A stretch of 44,609 nt of DNA from Gammaproteobacteria bacterium. Its GTDB lineage: Bacteria > Pseudomonadota > Gammaproteobacteria > Acidiferrobacterales > UBA6901. Shown in pieces: positions 1 to 11,761 of the stretch. The position numbers were made by a program, and so were the translations under genes. Location of the stretch: NCBI GenBank assembly GCA_016218345.1, contig JACREH010000108.1, positions 1 through 44,609 on the forward strand, in the 5' to 3' direction. The notes beneath the pieces are model-generated. The model was given only the letters and a program-made list of their open reading frames with translations. It was not told where the DNA came from and ran no database searches. Each line of letters starts with the position of its first letter. The first letter of the stretch is position 1.

Positions 1-1625
1 GCCGCGCTGATCAGCTGCTGGCGATCCGGCGCGTAAATCAGCTTCTCGATCAGCGCGTCGACCACCGGGTCCTTGATGCCGATGCTGTTGTTGGAGCCCT
101 CCTGATCGGCCGCCGAGGAATGCCACAGGCTCATCAATTCATTGCCGGGCGATTGCGATTGGCCGAAGGATTCCACCATCATGTCGAAATCGAAGGTGTC
201 GGTGCGGCGCTGATAGAGCGCCACGTCGACCGTGCGGTAATGCGCCTTGATGCCGAGTTTTCCGAGGTTGTGGGCGAACGGCGCCAAGATGCGCTCGAAG
301 CCTTTTTGCGCCAGCATCACCTCGAATTCCAGGCGCCGGCCGTCGGCGTTCTGTAACACCCCGTCCTTCAACTTCCAGCCGGCCTGTTCGAGCAACGCCT
401 TGGCCCGGCGCAGGTTGTCGCGCAACGACTGCGGCGGTTTGGTGCTGGGCGGTTCCCAGACCGCGGTGAACACCGCCGCCGGCAGGCGGCTGCGGAACGG
501 TTCGAGCAGCTTGAGTTCGTCGCCGCTCGGCAGGCCCGAGGACGCCAGTTCGCTGTTGCTGAAATAGCTGTTGCAGCGCGTGTATTGATCGTAGAACAGA
601 TTCTTGTTGGACCACTCGAAATCGAGCGCCAGGCTGATGGCCTTGCGCACGCGCACGTCCTGGAAGATCGGCCGGCGGATATTGAAAATGAACCCCTGCA
701 TGCCGGCGTTGTTGCGATGCTTAAGCTCGATCTTCTTGATGAGCCCGGCGTCGAACGGCGGCCCGACGAAATCGCGCGCCCATTGCTTGGAGTGATACAC
801 CCAGATGAAATCGTACTCGCCGGCCTTCAGGCCCTCCAGGCGCACGGTATCGTCCTTGTAGTATTTGTAGACGATGCGCTCGAAATTGAACATGCCGCGC
901 CGGGTGTTGCGGTCCTTGGCCCAGTATTCCGGATTGCGCTTATAGCTGACGCGCTTGCCGAGATCGTAGGCCTCCAGCAGGTACGGTCCGCTGGCGATCG
1001 GCGCCGTCGTGGCGAGTGTGTCGAAACTTTTATCGCCCACCCAGCGGCGCGCGAAGATCGGAACCTGCGCCGCGATCAGGTGCAACTCCGGGTTGAGCTT
1101 GGCGAAATCGAAGCGCACCCGCCGGGCGTCCAGCACCACCGCCTGCTTGATATCCGCCCAGTAGAAACGGTAACGGGGATGCGCCAGTTTTCCCTTCAGG
1201 GTATCGAACGAGAACTTGACGTCGTCGGCCGTGACCGGCGAGCCGTCGGAAAAACGCGCCTTGGGATCGAGCCGGAAGGTGACCGCCAGGCGGTCCGGCG
1301 CCAACTCGATGTCCTCGGCCAGATGGGCGTACAGGCTATACGGTTCGTCGAGGCTTTGCTCCATGAGCGTCTCGAACACGAGATCGCCCAGACCGGCGGC
1401 GGGGATGCCCTTGAGCAAAAACGGGTTGAAGCTGTCGAAATTGCCGAACGCCGACATGACGAGTTCGCCGCCCTTGGGCGCGTCCGATCGAACGTAATCG
1501 AAGTGATCGAAACCGGGTCGGTACTTCGGCTGGTAGCCGAGGGCCGCCGACGGCGCGGCCGGCGATGCCAGCGGCACGGCGACGATGACGGCGCTTAACA
1601 GACTGAGTAAACGGCGGGTGGTCAT
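1..1625 (-). CDS. Peptide ABC transporter substrate-binding protein, YejA-like (3' end cut by window)
   Basis: Family 5 extracellular solute-binding protein, the periplasmic receptor of an oligopeptide importer. The protein begins MTTRRLLSLL and has a clear Sec signal peptide ending near SPAAPSAA. The mature part shows features typical of the YejA/OppA group: DAPKGGELVMSAFGNFDSFN near the N-terminus, then RFSDGSPVTADDVKFSFD, and later NLFYDQYTRCNSYFSNSELA. The frame stays open to base 1, so the C-terminus and any permease genes (yejB, yejE, yejF order in relatives) lie outside. It is divergent from fabI across a 122-bp gap. In Pseudomonas, as I recall, a Yej-type importer also sits beside fabI, which supports the YejA call. 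No strong ribosome binding site precedes the ATG. The exact peptide substrate (microcin C in E. coli YejA) cannot be told. Confidence 0.85.
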   Translation of the reverse strand, partial: MTTRRLLSLLSAVIVAVPLASPAAPSAALGYQPKYRPGFDHFDYVRSDAPKGGELVMSAFGNFDSFNPFLLKGIPAAGLGDLVFETLMEQSLDEPYSLYAHLAEDIELAPDRLAVTFRLDPKARFSDGSPVTADDVKFSFDTLKGKLAHPRYRFYWADIKQAVVLDARRVRFDFAKLNPELHLIAAQVPIFARRWVGDKSFDTLATTAPIASGPYLLEAYDLGKRVSYKRNPEYWAKDRNTRRGMFNFERIVYKYYKDDTVRLEGLKAGEYDFIWVYHSKQWARDFVGPPFDAGLIKKIELKHRNNAGMQGFIFNIRRPIFQDVRVRKAISLALDFEWSNKNLFYDQYTRCNSYFSNSELASSGLPSGDELKLLEPFRSRLPAAVFTAVWEPPSTKPPQSLRDNLRRAKALLEQAGWKLKDGVLQNADGRRLEFEVMLAQKGFERILAPFAHNLGKLGIKAHYRTVDVALYQRRTDTFDFDMMVESFGQSQSPGNELMSLWHSSAADQEGSNNSIGIKDPVVDALIEKLIYAPDRQQLISA

Positions 1626-1747
1626 TCCACGATCATGCCACGGGCGACTGGTTTATTGTGCTTGTGAGCGGTATTATGAATAAATAAACATCGCACCGCC
1701 ATACTCAACCTGGCGACCCCGTCAACACAATCAGCAGGAGTTCTATT

Positions 1748-2536
1748 ATGGGTTTTCTTGCCGGAAAACGCGCGCTCATCGTGGGCGCGGCCAGCGAACG
1801 TTCGATTGCCTGGGGCATCGCCCAGGCCATGTACCGCGAGGGCGCCGAGCTCGCCTTCACCTATCAAGGCGAAAAACTCCAGCCGCGCGTCGAAAAGATG
1901 GCGGCCGAAACCAATTCCCAGATCGCACTGCCGTGCGATGTGGCCAGCGACGAGCAGATTCAGGCGGTGTTCGCGCACCTCAAACAGCACTGGGACGGTC
2001 TCGACATCATCGTGCACTCGGTGGCGTTCGCGCCGCGCGAGGAATTGGCCGGCAATTACATCGATAGCGTCACCCGCGCCGGCTTCAACACCGCCCACGA
2101 AATCAGCTCGTACAGCTTCGCGGCGCTCGCCAAGGCCGGGCGCGGCATGATGCAGGGGCGCAATGGCGCGCTGGTCACGCTTTCCTATCTGGGCGCGGTG
2201 CGCTCGTTCACGCATTACAACGTGATGGGGCTGGCCAAGGCCAGTCTCGAGGCGAACGTGCGTTATCTCGCCCAATCCCTGGGTCCCGAGGGTACCCGCG
2301 TCAATGGCATATCGGCCGGCCCGATCCGCACGCTGGCGGCCGCCGGGATCAGCGATTTTCGGAAGATGTTGGATTACTACGAGCGCAACGCGCCGCTCAA
2401 ACGCGGCGTGACCATCGAGGAGGTCGGGAATGTCGCGGCATTCCTGTGTTCGGACCTGGCCTCCGGCATCACCGCCGAGATCACCTACGTCGACGCCGGT
2501 TTCAGCACCGTAGGCTTCAGCGCTGACATGCTCTGA
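1748..2536 (+). CDS. fabI: Enoyl-[acyl-carrier-protein] reductase (NADH)
   Basis: Performs the last, NADH-dependent reduction of each fatty acid elongation round. The 262-residue length is normal for the family. The short-chain dehydrogenase fold shows the N-terminal [13 protein letters not shown] nucleotide site. The FabI-type catalytic pair is Tyr157 and Lys164 in YNVMGLAK, with the second conserved Tyr147 in SYLGA. The residue aligned with E. coli Gly93 is Ala93 (HSVAFAP), a position known in E. coli to influence triclosan binding. An AGGAG box at 1736-1740 lies seven bases before the ATG. A weak promoter guess is TTTATT (1652-1657) and TATGAA (1675-1680), 17 bp apart. It converges with ppiD; a 6-bp GC stem at 2540-2556 between them lacks a T-run. 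Confidence 0.96.
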   Translation: MGFLAGKRALIVGAASERSIAWGIAQAMYREGAELAFTYQGEKLQPRVEKMAAETNSQIALPCDVASDEQIQAVFAHLKQHWDGLDIIVHSVAFAPREELAGNYIDSVTRAGFNTAHEISSYSFAALAKAGRGMMQGRNGALVTLSYLGAVRSFTHYNVMGLAKASLEANVRYLAQSLGPEGTRVNGISAGPIRTLAAAGISDFRKMLDYYERNAPLKRGVTIEEVGNVAAFLCSDLASGITAEITYVDAGFSTVGFSADML

Positions 2537-2563
2537 TCGCGCCCGGATCGCGGGCGAACAGCT

Positions 2564-4477
2564 TTACAGCTTATCGGGGTTGATCTTGACCGCGGCCTGC
2601 TTGCGCAAGCTGCCGCGGTAGTCGCCGTACAGCCCGGCACCGCGACGCTCGCTCAGGAGTTGCCGGGCCTGCTGCTTGGCGCTCGGGTCGGCCTGCTCGG
2701 GCTTGCCGGGCTCTACGCGCTTCAAGGCAAACACCGCATACGCGCCGTTGAGCTGACTGGCGGTGCCGTATGCCGGCATGTCGCCCTGCGGGCGCGCGGC
2801 CTTGAACACCGCCTCTAGCAAGTTCGGGTCGATGCCCTTGGCCTGGCTGCGCGCATACGCCTGGGGCGGGTGATAACTCAAACCCTGTTGCTTGGCCAGC
2901 GCCTCGAGATCGCCGCCGGCGTTGAGCGCGGCGAGCAGGGCCTCGCCGGCCTTGGCGGCCTGGTCGCGGGCGGCCTGCTGGCGCAGGGTTTGTTCGATAC
3001 CGGCGCGTACCTCGGCGAGCGGCTTGAGCGTCGCCGGCTCGTGACCGAGCACGCGGATCGCCGCCAGGCTGTTGTCGCTCAGATCGATGGCATTGCTGTT
3101 ACGCCCCTGGGCGCGTAATTCCGGATCGAAGGCGGCGTCGACGATCTTGCGATCGGCGGCCAGGCCGCTGCCACCGGCGCGCGTGAACCAATCGGTCTGC
3201 TCGACCCTGAGCCCGAGCGCCTCGGCGGCCGGCTTGAGGCTGTCGGCCTGCTCGTACACCAGCGTGCGCAGGCGCTCGGACATCTCGAATAACTGCTCGT
3301 CGGCCTGCCGCTTGCGCAGTTCCTTGTCGAGCGCGGCGCGCACCTCCTGGAACGGCTTGCGCTGCTCGGGTTTGAGCGAGGTGATCTTGACCAGGTGATA
3401 GCCGTCCTTGCTGCGCACCGGCTTGCTGACCTCGCCGGCCTTGAGCGCGAGCACCGCCTGTTCGAATTCGGGCGGGAACAGGCCGCGCTCGATCAGACCG
3501 AGATCGCCACCGGCGGCGGCCGAGCCCACGTCCTCGGAATGCTGCTTGGCGAGTTGCGCGAACTCCGCGCCGGCCATGAGCTGCTTGCGGATATCCTCGA
3601 TCTTGGCGAGCGCCTGCTGCTGCGCGGCTGCGTCGGCCGTGGCCGGCGCGGCCACCAGGATATGGCTGGCGCGGCGCTGCTCGGGGGTGGAAAAACGCCC
3701 GATCTCCTCGCCATAGGCCTTGCGCAGATCGTCCTCGCCGACCTTGACCTTCCTGGCCAGTTCCGCGGGCGACAACACCAGATATTCGACGCGCACCCGC
3801 TCCGGGCGGGTGTATTGGTCGGAATGACCGGCGTACTGCGCCTCGACGGCCGCGGGGGTAATCTCGATCTTGGCGGTGAATTTGTCGGGGCTCAAGGTCA
3901 CGTAGCCGAACACGCGTTTTTGCTCAAGCAGGCCCACGATCGCCGCCAGATCGGCGTTGGTGATCAGCGCGCTTTCGCCGAACCCGCTGGCGAATTGACG
4001 CTTGACCAGGTCGTCGCGCAGCCGCGCCTCGAAGGCGCGCGGCGCCATCCCCGAGCGCCGCAACAGGGCCTGATACATCTCGCTGCTGAATTGGCCGTCG
4101 CGTTGGAAACTCGGGTCCTGCCGGATCATCTGCACGAGTTGGCTGTCGCCGACCTGATAGCCTTCGTCGCGCGCGGCCTTGCCGACCAATATCTCCTGTA
4201 CCAGCAGTTCGGCCACGTGCGTCTTGAATTCCGGCGTGTCGAGCAGGCCGGGATTGAAATTCTTGCCGAGCATCTGCTGGGCCGAGCGGCGCTGTTGATC
4301 GAGCGACCCGCGATAGGCGTCGACGCCGATCTTGACGCCGTCGACCTCGGCGACATTGATCTTGGAATCGCCCTCGAAATAGGAATTGATGCCCCAGAGC
4401 GCGAACGGCACGGTGATCAGGCCCAGGATCAGGGTGGCGATCCACCCTTCCACTTTTTCTCGAATGCTCTGGAGCAT
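2564..4477 (-). CDS. ppiD: Peptidyl-prolyl cis-trans isomerase D, inner-membrane periplasmic chaperone
   Basis: Membrane-anchored SurA-like chaperone that helps newly exported outer-membrane proteins fold. The chosen start MLQSIREKVEGW gives 637 residues, close to E. coli PpiD. Upstream in-frame codons are less like the family. A single N-terminal membrane helix (WIATLILGLITVPFALWGI) is followed by a SurA-N-type domain. One parvulin rotamase domain lies around residues 265-370 (RRASHILVAAP, GGDLGLIERGLFPPEFEQAV, GYHLVKITS). The C-terminal third is an alpha-helical chaperone region. It is the last gene of the conserved tig-to-ppiD order. The tRNA-Asp terminator separates it from the genes upstream, so it probably has its own promoter. 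Confidence 0.93.
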   Translation of the reverse strand: MLQSIREKVEGWIATLILGLITVPFALWGINSYFEGDSKINVAEVDGVKIGVDAYRGSLDQQRRSAQQMLGKNFNPGLLDTPEFKTHVAELLVQEILVGKAARDEGYQVGDSQLVQMIRQDPSFQRDGQFSSEMYQALLRRSGMAPRAFEARLRDDLVKRQFASGFGESALITNADLAAIVGLLEQKRVFGYVTLSPDKFTAKIEITPAAVEAQYAGHSDQYTRPERVRVEYLVLSPAELARKVKVGEDDLRKAYGEEIGRFSTPEQRRASHILVAAPATADAAAQQQALAKIEDIRKQLMAGAEFAQLAKQHSEDVGSAAAGGDLGLIERGLFPPEFEQAVLALKAGEVSKPVRSKDGYHLVKITSLKPEQRKPFQEVRAALDKELRKRQADEQLFEMSERLRTLVYEQADSLKPAAEALGLRVEQTDWFTRAGGSGLAADRKIVDAAFDPELRAQGRNSNAIDLSDNSLAAIRVLGHEPATLKPLAEVRAGIEQTLRQQAARDQAAKAGEALLAALNAGGDLEALAKQQGLSYHPPQAYARSQAKGIDPNLLEAVFKAARPQGDMPAYGTASQLNGAYAVFALKRVEPGKPEQADPSAKQQARQLLSERRGAGLYGDYRGSLRKQAAVKINPDKL

Positions 4478-4544
4478 GGCGGGAGCTCTACGGGGAATGA
4501 GGCCGAAAGGCGCGGCCGGGGACGCTCTCAACAGTCATGTATGG

Positions 4545-4575
4545 GAAACAACAAAGGGCGAGATGCGCCTCGCCC
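4545..4575 (-). terminator. Rho-independent terminator after tRNA-Asp
   Basis: On the minus strand, GGGCGAG (4562-4556 complement) pairs with CTCGCCC (4569-4575) across a six-base loop and is followed by the T-rich run TTTGTTGTTT. It lies 11 bases past the tRNA-Asp CCA and should end the hupB-tRNA transcript before ppiD. Confidence 0.75.
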
Positions 4576-4586
4576 TCCGATGCCAT

Positions 4587-4663
4587 TGGCGGAGTGGACG
4601 GGACTCGAACCCGCGACCCCCGGCGTGACAGGCCGGTATTCTAACCAACTGAACTACCACTCC
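4587..4663 (-). tRNA. tRNA-Asp (GUC)
   Basis: A 77-nt cloverleaf. Acceptor GGAGTGG pairs with CCACTCC, the anticodon loop reads CTGTCAC (anticodon GTC), the T-loop is GTTCGAGTC, and CCA is encoded. It lies 22 bases downstream of tRNA-Val in the same direction. Confidence 0.97.
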
Positions 4664-4685
4664 AAAATCGAAACGCGACTGACTC

Positions 4686-4760
4686 TGGTGGGTGCTGAGG
4701 GGATCGAACCCCCGACCCTCGCCTTGTAAGGGCGACGCTCTACCGCTGAGCTAAGCACCC
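4686..4760 (-). tRNA. tRNA-Val (UAC)
   Basis: A 75-nt cloverleaf. Acceptor GGGTGCT pairs with AGCACCC, the anticodon is TAC in CTTACAA, the T-loop is GTTCGATCC, and CCA is encoded. It begins 24 bases after the hupB stop codon, so it is probably cotranscribed with hupB and tRNA-Asp. The same hupB-Val-Asp-ppiD order is recalled from Pseudomonas. Confidence 0.97.
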
Positions 4761-4784
4761 CGGGGCAACACCCCCAAAGGCGCG

Positions 4785-5057
4785 CTAGTTTACGGCATCC
4801 TTCAGGCCTTTGCCAGCCTTGAATTTCGGGTTCTTCGAGGCCGGGATGGCGATGGTCTCGCCGGTGCGCGGATTGCGACCGTTGCGCGCCGCCCGCGCGC
4901 TCACGCTGAACGTTCCGAAACCGGCGACGCTCACGGTGTCCCCGGATCGCAGCGCGCCGACGATGTGATCGAACACCGCCTCGACCGCGCGACCGGCGGA
5001 CGCCTTGTTCATGTCGGTGGATGTGGCGACTTTATCGATAAGATCGGTTTTGTTCAT
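4785..5057 (-). CDS. hupB: DNA-binding protein HU-beta
   Basis: Histone-like nucleoid protein that bends and compacts DNA. The 90-residue product starts MNKTDLIDKVA and carries the HU signature GFGTFSVSARAARNGRNPRTGE followed by the terminal AIPASKNPKFKAGKGLK. These form the dimer body and the beta-arm that enters the minor groove. A GAGGGGAC Shine-Dalgarno sequence lies just before the ATG. It sits directly after lon, as in E. coli and Pseudomonas, but has its own near-consensus promoter and is separated from lon by a terminator. The two tRNAs follow closely. Confidence 0.97.
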   Translation of the reverse strand: MNKTDLIDKVATSTDMNKASAGRAVEAVFDHIVGALRSGDTVSVAGFGTFSVSARAARNGRNPRTGETIAIPASKNPKFKAGKGLKDAVN

Positions 5058-5136
5058 GTTGTCCCCTCTGCGTAGATGGCGTGATGGATGGAGGAACCAC
5101 TACAACCAACTCCTTGCAACGGCCTGCTTCGCAGAC

Positions 5137-5166
5137 CTTATATCAGGCGCGCGAAAAACCTGTCAA
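5137..5166 (-). promoter_or_regulatory. Sigma70-type promoter of hupB
   Basis: Minus strand: perfect -35 TTGACA (complement of 5161-5166), 18-bp spacer, -10 TATAAG (complement of 5137-5142). This gives a leader of about 70 bases to the hupB ATG. It is the best sigma70 match in the window and fits an abundant nucleoid protein. Confidence 0.7.
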
Positions 5167-5189
5167 GAAAACCCGCCCCCGAAACGCCG

Positions 5190-5212
5190 ATCGGGGCCGA
5201 TTCGGCCCCGAT
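5190..5212 (-). terminator. Terminator hairpin after lon
   Basis: Perfect 10-bp stem ATCGGGGCCG/CGGCCCCGAT with a three-base loop, 15 bases past the lon stop codon. The downstream minus-strand sequence has only short T runs (GTTTCGG, GGTTTTC), so efficiency is uncertain. Confidence 0.6.
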
Positions 5213-5226
5213 GCGGGTGGTGCTCG

Positions 5227-7662
<2,436 letters not shown>

Positions 7663-7711
7663 GAATATTGTCTCATCCGGCACAGGGGTATGCCGTCATC
7701 GTCTCTTTACA

Positions 7712-7740
7712 GTGTGGGGCCAAGCGGCGGGGATTTCAAC
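7712..7740 (-). promoter_or_regulatory. Sigma32-like (heat shock) promoter of lon
   Basis: Minus strand reads GTTGAAA (complement of 7734-7740), 14 bases, then CCCCACAC (complement of 7712-7719). This resembles the RpoH consensus CTTGAAA/CCCCATNT. It is correctly placed about 50 bases upstream of the lon start, and lon is a classic RpoH target. Confidence 0.55.
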
Positions 7741-7743
7741 AAC

Positions 7744-7764
7744 AAAACCCGGATGCGCGCCGGG
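7744..7764 (-). terminator. Probable terminator after clpX
   Basis: On the minus strand CCCGG-(CGCGCAT)-CCGGG is followed by TTTTGTTGTTG. The stem is short but the T-rich tail is good. The tail runs straight into the putative -35 element of the lon promoter. Confidence 0.5.
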
Positions 7765-7853
7765 CGGCGGCGACGGGCGGGCCAAGGGAGTCAGTCGGAC
7801 GACAAACGCCGCTCGCCCGCCGGTGCGGGATTCGGCGGTCGGATAGGGACCGG

Positions 7854-9158
7854 TCAGGTGCGCGTCGAAGCGCGTTTGGCCTCAGGCTCTTCGTCGTCGG
7901 CGTAGATCAGCAGCGGCCGGCCGCCGTCCTTGATGACGCCCTCCTCGACCACCACCTTCTTCACGCCCTCCAGCGAGGGCAGGTCGAACATGGTTTCGAG
8001 CAGCGCCTGTTCGAGGATCGAGCGCAGGCCGCGCGCACCGGTCTTGCGATCCATGGCGCGGCGCGCGACCGCGAGCAGCGCCTCGGGGCGAATCTCGAGT
8101 TCGACCGATTCGAGCTTCAGCAGCTTCTGATACTGCTTGATGAGCGCGTTCTTGGGCTCGGTGAGAATGGACATCAGCGCCTGCTCGTCGAGCTCCTCGA
8201 GCACCGCCACCACCGGCAGGCGTCCGACGAACTCGGGGATCAATCCGTACTTGATCAGGTCCTCGGGCTCGACGGTGCGCAGCAGCTCGCCGAGACGCTT
8301 GTTGCTGTCGGCCTTGCTCTTGATGTCGGCGCTGAAACCGATGCCGCTCTTTTCGGAACGGTCGCGAATGACCTTTTCCAGACCCGAAAACGCGCCGCCG
8401 CAAATAAACAGGATATTGTGGGTGTCGACCTGTAGAAACTCCTGCTGCGGGTGTTTGCGGCCGCCCTGCGGCGGCACCGAGGCGATCGTGCCTTCGATCA
8501 GCTTCAACAGCGCCTGCTGCACACCCTCGCCGGACACGTCGCGGGTGATCGACGGATTGTCGGATTTCCGCGAGATCTTGTCGATCTCGTCTATGTAGAC
8601 GATGCCCTTCTGGGCCTTCTCGACGTCGTAGTCGCACTTTTGCAGCAGCTTCTGGATGATGTTCTCGACGTCCTCGCCGACGTACCCGGCCTCGGTCAGG
8701 GTGGTGGCGTCGGCGATGGTGAACGGCACATTCAGCAGGCGCGCCAGGGTCTCGGCCAGGAGCGTCTTGCCGGAGCCGGTCGGACCGATCAGCAGGATAT
8801 TACTCTTGGAGAGTTCGACGTCGCCGATCTTGCCTTCGTTCTCGATACGCTTGTAGTGGTTGTAGACCGCGACCGACAACACCTTCTTGGCGGTCTGCTG
8901 GCCGATCACGTACTCATCGAGAATCTGCTTGATCTCGTGCGGCTTGGGGAATTTGCTCTTGGCGGCGCTGGCGCCGGTCTCTTCCTGGGACTCCTCGCGG
9001 ATGATGTCGTTGCAGAGCTCGACGCACTCGTCGCAGACGAACACCGACGGGCCGGCGATGAGCTTGCGCACCTCGTGCTGGCTCTTGCCGCAGAACGAAC
9101 AATACAAGAGCTTTTCGCCCTTGCCGTCACCCCTGCCGTTGTGAGAGTCGTTAGCCAT
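7854..9158 (-). CDS. clpX: ATP-dependent Clp protease ATP-binding subunit ClpX
   Basis: AAA+ unfoldase that feeds substrates to ClpP. The chosen start [10 protein letters not shown] (GAGG box just upstream) gives 434 residues. The N-terminal zinc finger shows four cysteines (CSFC near residue 20, then CDECVELC). Next come Walker A GPTGSGKT, Walker B IVYIDEID and the C-terminal small AAA domain. An in-frame extension to 9221 exists but does not look like ClpX. The ClpP-docking IGF-type loop is replaced by a family-typical segment near residues 255-275 ([19 protein letters not shown], containing IGF). It lies 87 bases downstream of clpP. Confidence 0.97.
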   Translation of the reverse strand: MANDSHNGRGDGKGEKLLYCSFCGKSQHEVRKLIAGPSVFVCDECVELCNDIIREESQEETGASAAKSKFPKPHEIKQILDEYVIGQQTAKKVLSVAVYNHYKRIENEGKIGDVELSKSNILLIGPTGSGKTLLAETLARLLNVPFTIADATTLTEAGYVGEDVENIIQKLLQKCDYDVEKAQKGIVYIDEIDKISRKSDNPSITRDVSGEGVQQALLKLIEGTIASVPPQGGRKHPQQEFLQVDTHNILFICGGAFSGLEKVIRDRSEKSGIGFSADIKSKADSNKRLGELLRTVEPEDLIKYGLIPEFVGRLPVVAVLEELDEQALMSILTEPKNALIKQYQKLLKLESVELEIRPEALLAVARRAMDRKTGARGLRSILEQALLETMFDLPSLEGVKKVVVEEGVIKDGGRPLLIYADDEEPEAKRASTRT

Positions 9159-9245
9159 TTTTACCTCGCCCGCTGCGGGCCGTCCGTCGATGCCGGCCGC
9201 CCGGTCCCGCCGGTCGGCCATACACCAATATATAGCATATCCCCG

Positions 9246-9875
9246 TCAACCGCGCTTTTCGATGACCTTGTCCACCAGCCCGAAGGTCGCGGCCTCGCCG
9301 CCGTCCATGAAATAGTCGCGTTCCGTGTCCTGCTCGATCTTCGCGAGCGGCTGACCGGTATGTTTGACCAGGATCTGGTTCAATCTATCCCGCACCCGGA
9401 GGATTTCCCGGGCATGGATGTCGATATCGGTGGCCTGGCCCTGATAGCCGCCGAGCGGCTGGTGAATCATCATGCGCGCGTGCGGCAGGCAGAAGCGCTT
9501 GCCCTTGGCGCCGCCGGTGAGCAACAGCGCGCCCATGCTGGCCGCCTGGCCGACGCACACCGTGCTGACGTCCGGCTTGATGAACTGCATGGTGTCGTAG
9601 ATCGCCAGTCCGGCGTTGACCGCGCCGCCCGGCGAATTGATATACAGATGGATGTCCTTGTCGGGGTTTTCCGACTCCAGGAACAATAATTGCGCCACCA
9701 CCAGGTTGGCCATGTGGTCTTCGACCGGACCGACCAGGAAGATGACGCGCTCCTTGAGCATGCGCGAATAGATATCGTAGGCACGCTCGCCGCGCCCGGT
9801 GCTCTCGATCACCATCGGGACGAGGCCCAAGGCGCGCGGGTTCAGTGCCCCGCCGTCGCGTTCAAAATCCTTCAT
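9246..9875 (-). CDS. clpP: ATP-dependent Clp protease proteolytic subunit ClpP
   Basis: Serine peptidase that forms the double-ring chamber served by ClpX. The 209-residue product carries the catalytic triad Ser113 (GQAASMGA), His138 (MMIHQP) and Asp187 (DTERDYF), spaced as in E. coli ClpP. The N-terminal stretch before VPMVIE is probably removed by self-processing, as known for the family. An AGGA box precedes the ATG. It begins 23 bases after tig and belongs to the tig-clpP-clpX cluster. Confidence 0.97.
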   Translation of the reverse strand: MKDFERDGGALNPRALGLVPMVIESTGRGERAYDIYSRMLKERVIFLVGPVEDHMANLVVAQLLFLESENPDKDIHLYINSPGGAVNAGLAIYDTMQFIKPDVSTVCVGQAASMGALLLTGGAKGKRFCLPHARMMIHQPLGGYQGQATDIDIHAREILRVRDRLNQILVKHTGQPLAKIEQDTERDYFMDGGEAATFGLVDKVIEKRG

Positions 9876-9898
9876 GCGTTTCCTGCCTCCGGCATCGG

Positions 9899-11212
9899 TT
9901 AGGTTAGCGGCTTATTGCCTTGCATCAGTTCCTGGAAGCCGGTCGGCTTGTCGACCACCTGGGCGCCCTGCAACAGCAGTTCCACGGCCTGTTCTTCGAG
10001 CACCGTGGATTCGACCTGCGCCAACCGCTCCGGCTGGGTATAATGCCATTGGATGAATTCCTGCGGCGACTCGTAACTGGCGGCGAGCTTTTCGATGCGC
10101 GCCCGCACCCGCTCGGGGGCAACCTTGAGCCCGCGTTGCTTGACGATTTCCGCCAGGATCAGGCCGAGCGCGACGCGCTGACGGGCCTCGTCCAGAAACA
10201 GGATCGGATCGACCGGCGCCTTTTCCAGCGGGATACCCTGGGACTGAAGCGCGGCGCGGCGTTGCTGAACCAGGCGCTCGACCTCGGCGTCCTGCAGGGC
10301 CTTGGGAATTTCGAAGCGGTTGAGCTCCATGATGGCCTTGAAGACCTGGTCGCGAACCGCGGCGCGCACCCGTTCCTCCATCTCCTGTTCGAGATTGGCG
10401 CGCACCTCGGCGCGCAGACTGTCGGCGTTGCCGTCGCCGATCCCGAATTGACGGGCGAAGTCGCCGTCCACTTCCGGCAGCTCCGGCTCCTCGACGCGGT
10501 TGACCTTGACCTGAAACTCGGCGGTCTTCCCGGCCAACTGCTGATTGCGGTAATCGGCCGGAAAGTCGAGATTCAATGTCCGCTCCTCGCCGGCGCGGGC
10601 GCCGATCAGGCCTCGCTCGAAACCGTCGATCAGCACGTCGCCGCCCAGCACCAGGGAGAAATTCCGGGCCTGGCCGCCCTCGAATGCTACCCCGTCCAGG
10701 CGGCCCTCGAAATCGATGCTCAACCGGTCGCCGACCTGACCCGGACGCTCGACCGGTCTCCAGACAGTGCGCTGCTTGCGCATGATCTCGAGCGTGCGCT
10801 CGACATCTTCCGGCTGTACGCTACAGACCGGACGCTCGATGGTAGCGCCGGTGATGTCCAGGCGGGCGATGCTCGGGTAGATCTCGAATTCCGCGGTGTA
10901 CTCGAGATCCTGGCCGCGGCCGAGCGCCTTCGGTTCGATGCGCGGGCCGCCGGCCGGACTCAAACCCTGATCGGTCACCGCCTCGTAAAACGACGAGCGA
11001 ATAAGCTCGCTCACCACCTCTTGCATGACCTTCTCGCCGTACTGCGCCTCGATCATCTTGAGCGGCGCCTTGCCCGGCCGAAAGCCGGGGAACCGCACGG
11101 TCCTGGACAGACGCTTGAGGCGTTCGGAAAATTCTTTCTCAAACCGCTCGGACGGCACCGCGACCGTCATGCGCCGGCCGATGTTGCCGGTGGCTTCTAC
11201 CGATACCTGCAT
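9899..11212 (-). CDS. tig: Trigger factor, ribosome-bound chaperone and prolyl isomerase
   Basis: First chaperone met by nascent chains at the ribosome exit. The 437-residue length is normal. The N-terminal ribosome-binding domain carries the signature region [17 protein letters not shown] around residues 44-60, containing the GFRxGxxP motif. A middle FKBP-type domain ([20 protein letters not shown]) lies near residues 165-250. A helical C-terminal chaperone domain follows. It is the first gene of the protease cluster, with a weak AGG box four bases before the ATG. A candidate promoter is listed separately. Confidence 0.96.
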   Translation of the reverse strand: MQVSVEATGNIGRRMTVAVPSERFEKEFSERLKRLSRTVRFPGFRPGKAPLKMIEAQYGEKVMQEVVSELIRSSFYEAVTDQGLSPAGGPRIEPKALGRGQDLEYTAEFEIYPSIARLDITGATIERPVCSVQPEDVERTLEIMRKQRTVWRPVERPGQVGDRLSIDFEGRLDGVAFEGGQARNFSLVLGGDVLIDGFERGLIGARAGEERTLNLDFPADYRNQQLAGKTAEFQVKVNRVEEPELPEVDGDFARQFGIGDGNADSLRAEVRANLEQEMEERVRAAVRDQVFKAIMELNRFEIPKALQDAEVERLVQQRRAALQSQGIPLEKAPVDPILFLDEARQRVALGLILAEIVKQRGLKVAPERVRARIEKLAASYESPQEFIQWHYTQPERLAQVESTVLEEQAVELLLQGAQVVDKPTGFQELMQGNKPLT

Positions 11213-11284
11213 TTACCTGAACCTCGCTCCTCAAGATCGTAACGACCCAAAAATTACCGGCGAATCTGCCGTAAAAACCGCTCC

Positions 11285-11313
11285 ATCATACCGTTTCCGG
11301 CCGGATAGGCCAA
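11285..11313 (-). promoter_or_regulatory. Candidate sigma70 promoter of tig
   Basis: Minus strand TTGGCC (complement of 11308-11313), exactly 17 bases, then TATGAT (complement of 11285-11290). It would start transcription about 65 bases before the tig ATG. Confidence 0.45.
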
Positions 11314-11400
11314 TAATTTTGGCTGACTTGCCGCGGTTGACGGCCCTCACCCCATGTGTTCCCGCCGGGGCGCACCAGGATCGTGTGCGCCCGCTCGGCG

Positions 11401-11429
11401 GCATGGATGCACGTTCAGTGCATCCATGC
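11401..11429. repeat. Hairpin with conserved CACGTTMAGTG core (copy 1)
   Basis: Perfect 12-bp stem GCATGGATGCAC/GTGCATCCATGC around the loop GTTCA. It lies in the 284-bp non-coding stretch between tig and tRNA-Leu, 68 bases from the tRNA 3' end. No T-run follows on either strand. Its central CACGTTCAGTG matches the core of the hairpin at 15393-15415 although the outer stems differ. The rest of the stretch (11213-11496) holds the tig promoter candidate and nothing else I recognise. Confidence 0.6.
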
Positions 11430-11496
11430 AGGCCCCGCCTCGCCTCCCGGTAGTGCGGGAGAGGGGGAGTCGGTGAAAATTCTTTATCCTCAGGTT

Positions 11497-11581
<85 letters not shown>

Positions 11582-11640
11582 GTCCGCCCGCGTACCCACG
11601 GGCGACCATTGTGCCACAGTCGGCAACGGAACGAGTTTAC

Positions 11641-11714
11641 CCGCCAAGCACGCCAAGAACGGCGATTTCAGAGGGCTCCGGCGGAATTCGCGGCATCCTT
11701 GGCGGCTCAAGATC
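11641..11714. repeat. GATCTTGA-ended dispersed palindromic repeat, copy A
   Basis: About 74 bp of imperfect inverted repeat. One end reads CCGCCAAGCACGCCAAGAAC and the other end, on the minus strand, reads GATCTTGAGCCGCCAAGGAT. Related copies are at 27311-27389 and 40770-40845. It lies between the GGDEF-EAL gene and tRNA-Leu. Confidence 0.65.
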
Positions 11715-11761
11715 GTATTTGTAGCGGTCCAAACTGCCGGGGGTCACGGAGGCACGGAGGG

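Noticed and set aside
585-1598. A 337-codon plus-strand frame opposite the YejA-like gene
   Set aside because: The minus-strand frame translates into a convincing periplasmic binding protein; the plus-strand product has no family features.
3395-4729. A 444-codon plus-strand frame opposite ppiD running through tRNA-Asp
   Set aside because: Overlaps ppiD and two tRNA genes on the other strand; no recognisable protein motif and no ribosome binding site.
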